Below, piece by piece: positions 61,883 to 64,000 of a stretch of DNA of 64,000 nucleotides. The notes beneath the pieces were generated by a model. The model did not search any database, was not told where the DNA came from, and saw nothing but the letters and a program-made list of their open reading frames with translations. A program made the position numbers and the translations under genes. Within the stretch, counting starts at the first letter, position 1. Each line of letters opens with the position of its first letter. The stretch comes from Rhizobium leguminosarum (GTDB taxonomy: Bacteria > Pseudomonadota > Alphaproteobacteria > Rhizobiales > Rhizobiaceae): contig NZ_CP025012.1 in NCBI RefSeq assembly GCF_002953715.1, positions 4,087,001 to 4,151,000 of the forward strand, read 5' to 3'.

Positions 61883-62774
61883 AGAGTTCTTCGTCTTGCA
61901 CGAGCACCCTCGCCTCGTGCAGCAAGGCCGATACAAGCGGCGTGAAGGGCTCGCGATAAGGCGCAACAAGGCCGACCAGATGATGCGCCTCCGGCTCGAC
62001 GATCGGGATCATGCGGATTTCCACTGGAAATCCAAAGGATTTGGCGACGTTGCGCGGCATGATGCTCGCCCAGCGTCCAGTCCTGACATGCGAGAACAGC
62101 ACGATCATCGAGTTGGATTCGAGCGTCGGATGCGCAGTGGCGCCTGCTTCCGTCAAGTGGCGGTTGATGATCCGACGGTTCTGCATGTCGGCAGTCAATA
62201 GACAAAGCCGAAGATCGCCGATCTCCCGCCAGGTCACGTTGTCGCGATCGGATAGCGGGCTGCCTGCAGCCGTGATCAGATTATAGCGCTCGGCATAGAG
62301 GGGAACGGTCGTGACGCGGCCGAGCGGCTCGTTTTCGAGATAGGTGATGCCGGCATCGATTTCGAGGTTTTCGAGCATGCTCAGCACCTGCAGCGAATTC
62401 CGCGAGACGATCGAGAAGGTCACGCCGGGATGCCGCTCCTGAAAAGGCGTGGTGATGCGCGAAAGCATGGCGAGCGCGGTCGGAATGGCGGCGAGGCGGA
62501 TATGGCCGGAAAGGCCGCGGCGCGCGGCACGCATCTCCTCGCGCATGGTGCGGGCATCGCCGACGATGCGTCGAGCCCATTCGAGCACGCGCTGCCCCTC
62601 AGGCGTCAGCCCCTGGAACCGCGAACCGCGCTGCACCAGCATGACGCCAAGCTGATCCTCGAGCTGCCGGATCGCAGCCGAAAGCGTCGGCTGCGAGATC
62701 CCGCACTCCTCCGCGGCGCGGCCAAAATGCTTTTCATTGGCAAGGGCGATGAAGAATTCCAGCTTGTCGATCAT
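61881..62774 (-). CDS. LysR family transcriptional regulator (probable fds regulator)
   Basis: A 297-residue LysR-type regulator with the N-terminal helix-turn-helix LEFFIALANEKHFGRAAEECGISQPTLSAAIRQLEDQLGVMLVQR and a C-terminal periplasmic-binding-like effector domain (LSGHIRLAAIPTALAMLSRI, VTFSIVSRNS). It is encoded in the same direction, 135 bases upstream of fdsG. Regulators at this place usually control the formate dehydrogenase operon in response to formate; this role is inferred from position. Confidence 0.92.
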   Translation of the reverse strand: MIDKLEFFIALANEKHFGRAAEECGISQPTLSAAIRQLEDQLGVMLVQRGSRFQGLTPEGQRVLEWARRIVGDARTMREEMRAARRGLSGHIRLAAIPTALAMLSRITTPFQERHPGVTFSIVSRNSLQVLSMLENLEIDAGITYLENEPLGRVTTVPLYAERYNLITAAGSPLSDRDNVTWREIGDLRLCLLTADMQNRRIINRHLTEAGATAHPTLESNSMIVLFSHVRTGRWASIMPRNVAKSFGFPVEIRMIPIVEPEAHHLVGLVAPYREPFTPLVSALLHEARVLVQDEEL

Positions 62775-62853
62775 CCGGTCTCCCGATCCGGCATGACATC
62801 ATCCGGGTCAGTTCATCTTTGACGCAGCAGCCGTGCTCCGCAAGGGCGATCTC

Positions 62854-62968
62854 TAGATCAGGATGATTTTAGGCGCGATCGGCCTAAAATCTGAATCCTG
62901 ATCTAAATCAAAGAAATAGAGCATGATGTCGTCCGAAAACCGCGCACACTTTTCGGCATCATGCTCTA
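62854..62968. repeat. Rhizobial palindromic intergenic repeat, third family
   Basis: Module 1: AGATCAGGAT/ATCCTGATCT enclosing GATTTTAGGC/GCCTAAAATC. Module 2: AGAGCATGATG/CATCATGCTCT enclosing CCGAAAA/TTTTCGG. The last CTA of the element is, on the minus strand, the TAG stop codon of the ArsR-type gene. Confidence 0.8.
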
Positions 62969-63307
62969 ACTGTTTTCAGCAGCCGGAAAAAGATCGAACA
63001 GCGATTCGAGGAAGGCAAGCACGCTGACATTGCCGATGCTGTAATAAACCAGCCTGCCCTGACGGCGCGTATGGACCAGGCCTTCGAGCCTTAAACGCGC
63101 CAGCTGCTGCGAGACCATTGCCTGCTGGATGCCGAGGATATTTTCGATTTCACTCACCGTCCGCTCCTCGTTCGCCAATATGCAGAGGATCAGAAGTCGG
63201 GTCTGGTGCGCTAGCGCTTTCAGCAGATCGCTCGCTTCGTGGGCTTTTCCAGCGAGTTTGTGCAATTCCTGGCCGGTCATCCCCGGCTCGGGTTTGGGCA
63301 ACGGCAT
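62966..63307 (-). CDS. ArsR/SmtB-type winged-helix regulator
   Basis: A 113-residue regulator: ASDLLKALAHQTRLLILCIL starts the winged-helix domain, SEIENILGIQQAMVSQQLARLRLEGLVHTRRQGRLVYYSI is the recognition helix and wing. One conserved-type cysteine (LILCIL) is present; the second cysteine of redox-sensing BigR/SqrR relatives is not seen. I chose the ATG at 63307 (MPLPKPEPG); starts at 63364 or 63280 are possible. The stop codon is supplied by an adjacent repeat. Confidence 0.85.
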   Translation of the reverse strand: MPLPKPEPGMTGQELHKLAGKAHEASDLLKALAHQTRLLILCILANEERTVSEIENILGIQQAMVSQQLARLRLEGLVHTRRQGRLVYYSIGNVSVLAFLESLFDLFPAAENS

Positions 63308-63410
63308 GCGGTATCTCGGAAGGGAGGCGATGAGGTAGATCAGCACAATAGCATATTCGCACAAGCGAATTGGTCAAAAGTGATGAAATGCCAAAAAAGG
63401 TCCAAACAAA

Positions 63411-64000
63411 TCAGCAGATAAGCTGACCGCCGTTGATCTCGATCACCTGTCCGGTGATGTAGCCCGAGAGCGAGGGAGCCGCCAGGAACAGATAGGCGGG
63501 AGCGCAGTCCTCCGCCGTGCCGAGTCGCTGCAGGGGGATGGATTTTCTCGTCTGCTCAAGCTTTTCGCGGGAGGAATAGCGCTCATGGAATTCCGTCTCG
63601 ATCGTACCTGGCGACACGCAATTGACGCGGATTCCGTCCGGTGCAAGCTCACGGGCAAGCGCCTTGGAATAGGTCGCAACGAAGGCTTTCGAAGCCGAAT
63701 AGATCGAGGAACCGGGGCTGCCGCCGGTCAGCGCCGAAATCGAAACCGTGTTGACGATGGCAGCGCCCTCGGCCGCCTTCAATGCCGGCAGCAGCGCGCG
63801 CGTCAGCGCCACCACCGATGTCTGGTTGAGCCGCACGACCGCCTCATATTCTGCGTCGGTGAGCGTGGCAGCGGGAAAACGGCCAAGCATGGTACCGGCA
63901 TTGTTGACGAGCACATCGACCTTGTCGAAGAAGGCGAGAGCATCTTCAGCAAATTGCGCTGCCCCACCGACTGCAGAGAAATCAGCATGCAGCAGCAGCG
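63411..64000 (-). CDS. Short-chain dehydrogenase/reductase (5' end outside window)
   Basis: The frame is open to the last base of the window, so the N-terminal cofactor motif is missing. About 195 residues are visible: VDVLVNNAGTMLG (the NNAG motif), catalytic Ser and the Y-x3-K in SSIYSASKAFVATYSKALA, RVNCVSPGTIETEF and the C-terminal YLFLAAPSLSGYITGQVIEINGGQLIC. This is a classical SDR; the substrate is unknown. Confidence 0.9.
   Translation of the reverse strand, partial: LLLHADFSAVGGAAQFAEDALAFFDKVDVLVNNAGTMLGRFPAATLTDAEYEAVVRLNQTSVVALTRALLPALKAAEGAAIVNTVSISALTGGSPGSSIYSASKAFVATYSKALARELAPDGIRVNCVSPGTIETEFHERYSSREKLEQTRKSIPLQRLGTAEDCAPAYLFLAAPSLSGYITGQVIEINGGQLIC

Overview
The window is about 61% GC chromosomal DNA from an alphaproteobacterium of the Rhizobium group, most likely close to R. 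leguminosarum or R. etli. This is inferred from the proteins (ALAS-type HemA, CobS/CobT, rhizobial soluble chemoreceptors ending in WEEF, TamA/TamB) and from several families of palindromic intergenic repeats that are typical of rhizobia. Nearly all of it is ordinary core chromosome. A few accessory or regulatory features stand out.

Layout. 1-5.6 kb: partial methyltransferase, glyoxalase II, cupin, DMT exporter, DUF3108 protein, rpmB, a YhhQ-type queuosine-precursor transporter with a possible preQ1-like leader, and a small P-loop NTPase. 5.7-11 kb: phytase-like protein, cobaltochelatase cobT/cobS, a zinc-finger/J-domain protein and a divergent bolA. 11-16.4 kb: aroK-aroB-CNNM operon on the minus strand, then a tiny membrane protein, xerD and accA on the plus strand. 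16.6-21.8 kb: L,D-transpeptidase, TusA-like protein, His-rich COG0523 GTPase, D,D-carboxypeptidase and an M20 amidohydrolase. 21.87 kb: tRNA-Arg(CCT), followed by a lower-GC gene-free stretch and an ethanolamine cassette (eutB, eutC, permease) preceded by a sigma-54 promoter match. 26-30 kb: small envelope proteins and dxr. 30.2-37.5 kb: a LacI-controlled ABC sugar importer with a cytoplasmic GH127 beta-L-arabinofuranosidase. 37.7-39.5 kb: hemA and a small glycine-zipper lipoprotein. 39.7-47.8 kb: tamA and a very long tamB with seven exact 107-residue tandem repeats. 47.9-50.6 kb: Lrp regulator divergent from arginase and ornithine aminotransferase. 50.6-53.4 kb: chemotaxis genes, with a chemoreceptor remnant fused to the start of cheW and a second chemoreceptor broken by a frameshift. 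53.5-62.8 kb: OFA-family transporter and the NAD-linked formate dehydrogenase operon fdsGBA-fdhD-fdsD, with a LysR regulator upstream. 62.9-64 kb: ArsR-type regulator and a partial short-chain dehydrogenase.

How genes work together. Arginine is degraded to ornithine and then to glutamate semialdehyde by the Lrp-flanked pair. Ethanolamine is taken up and split to ammonia and acetaldehyde by an AdoCbl enzyme, probably under nitrogen control through RpoN. Arabinose-containing oligosaccharides appear to be imported intact and cut in the cytoplasm. Formate is oxidised with NAD+, with a candidate formate/oxalate carrier beside the operon. No CRISPR array, complete insertion sequence, prophage or obvious defence system was seen.
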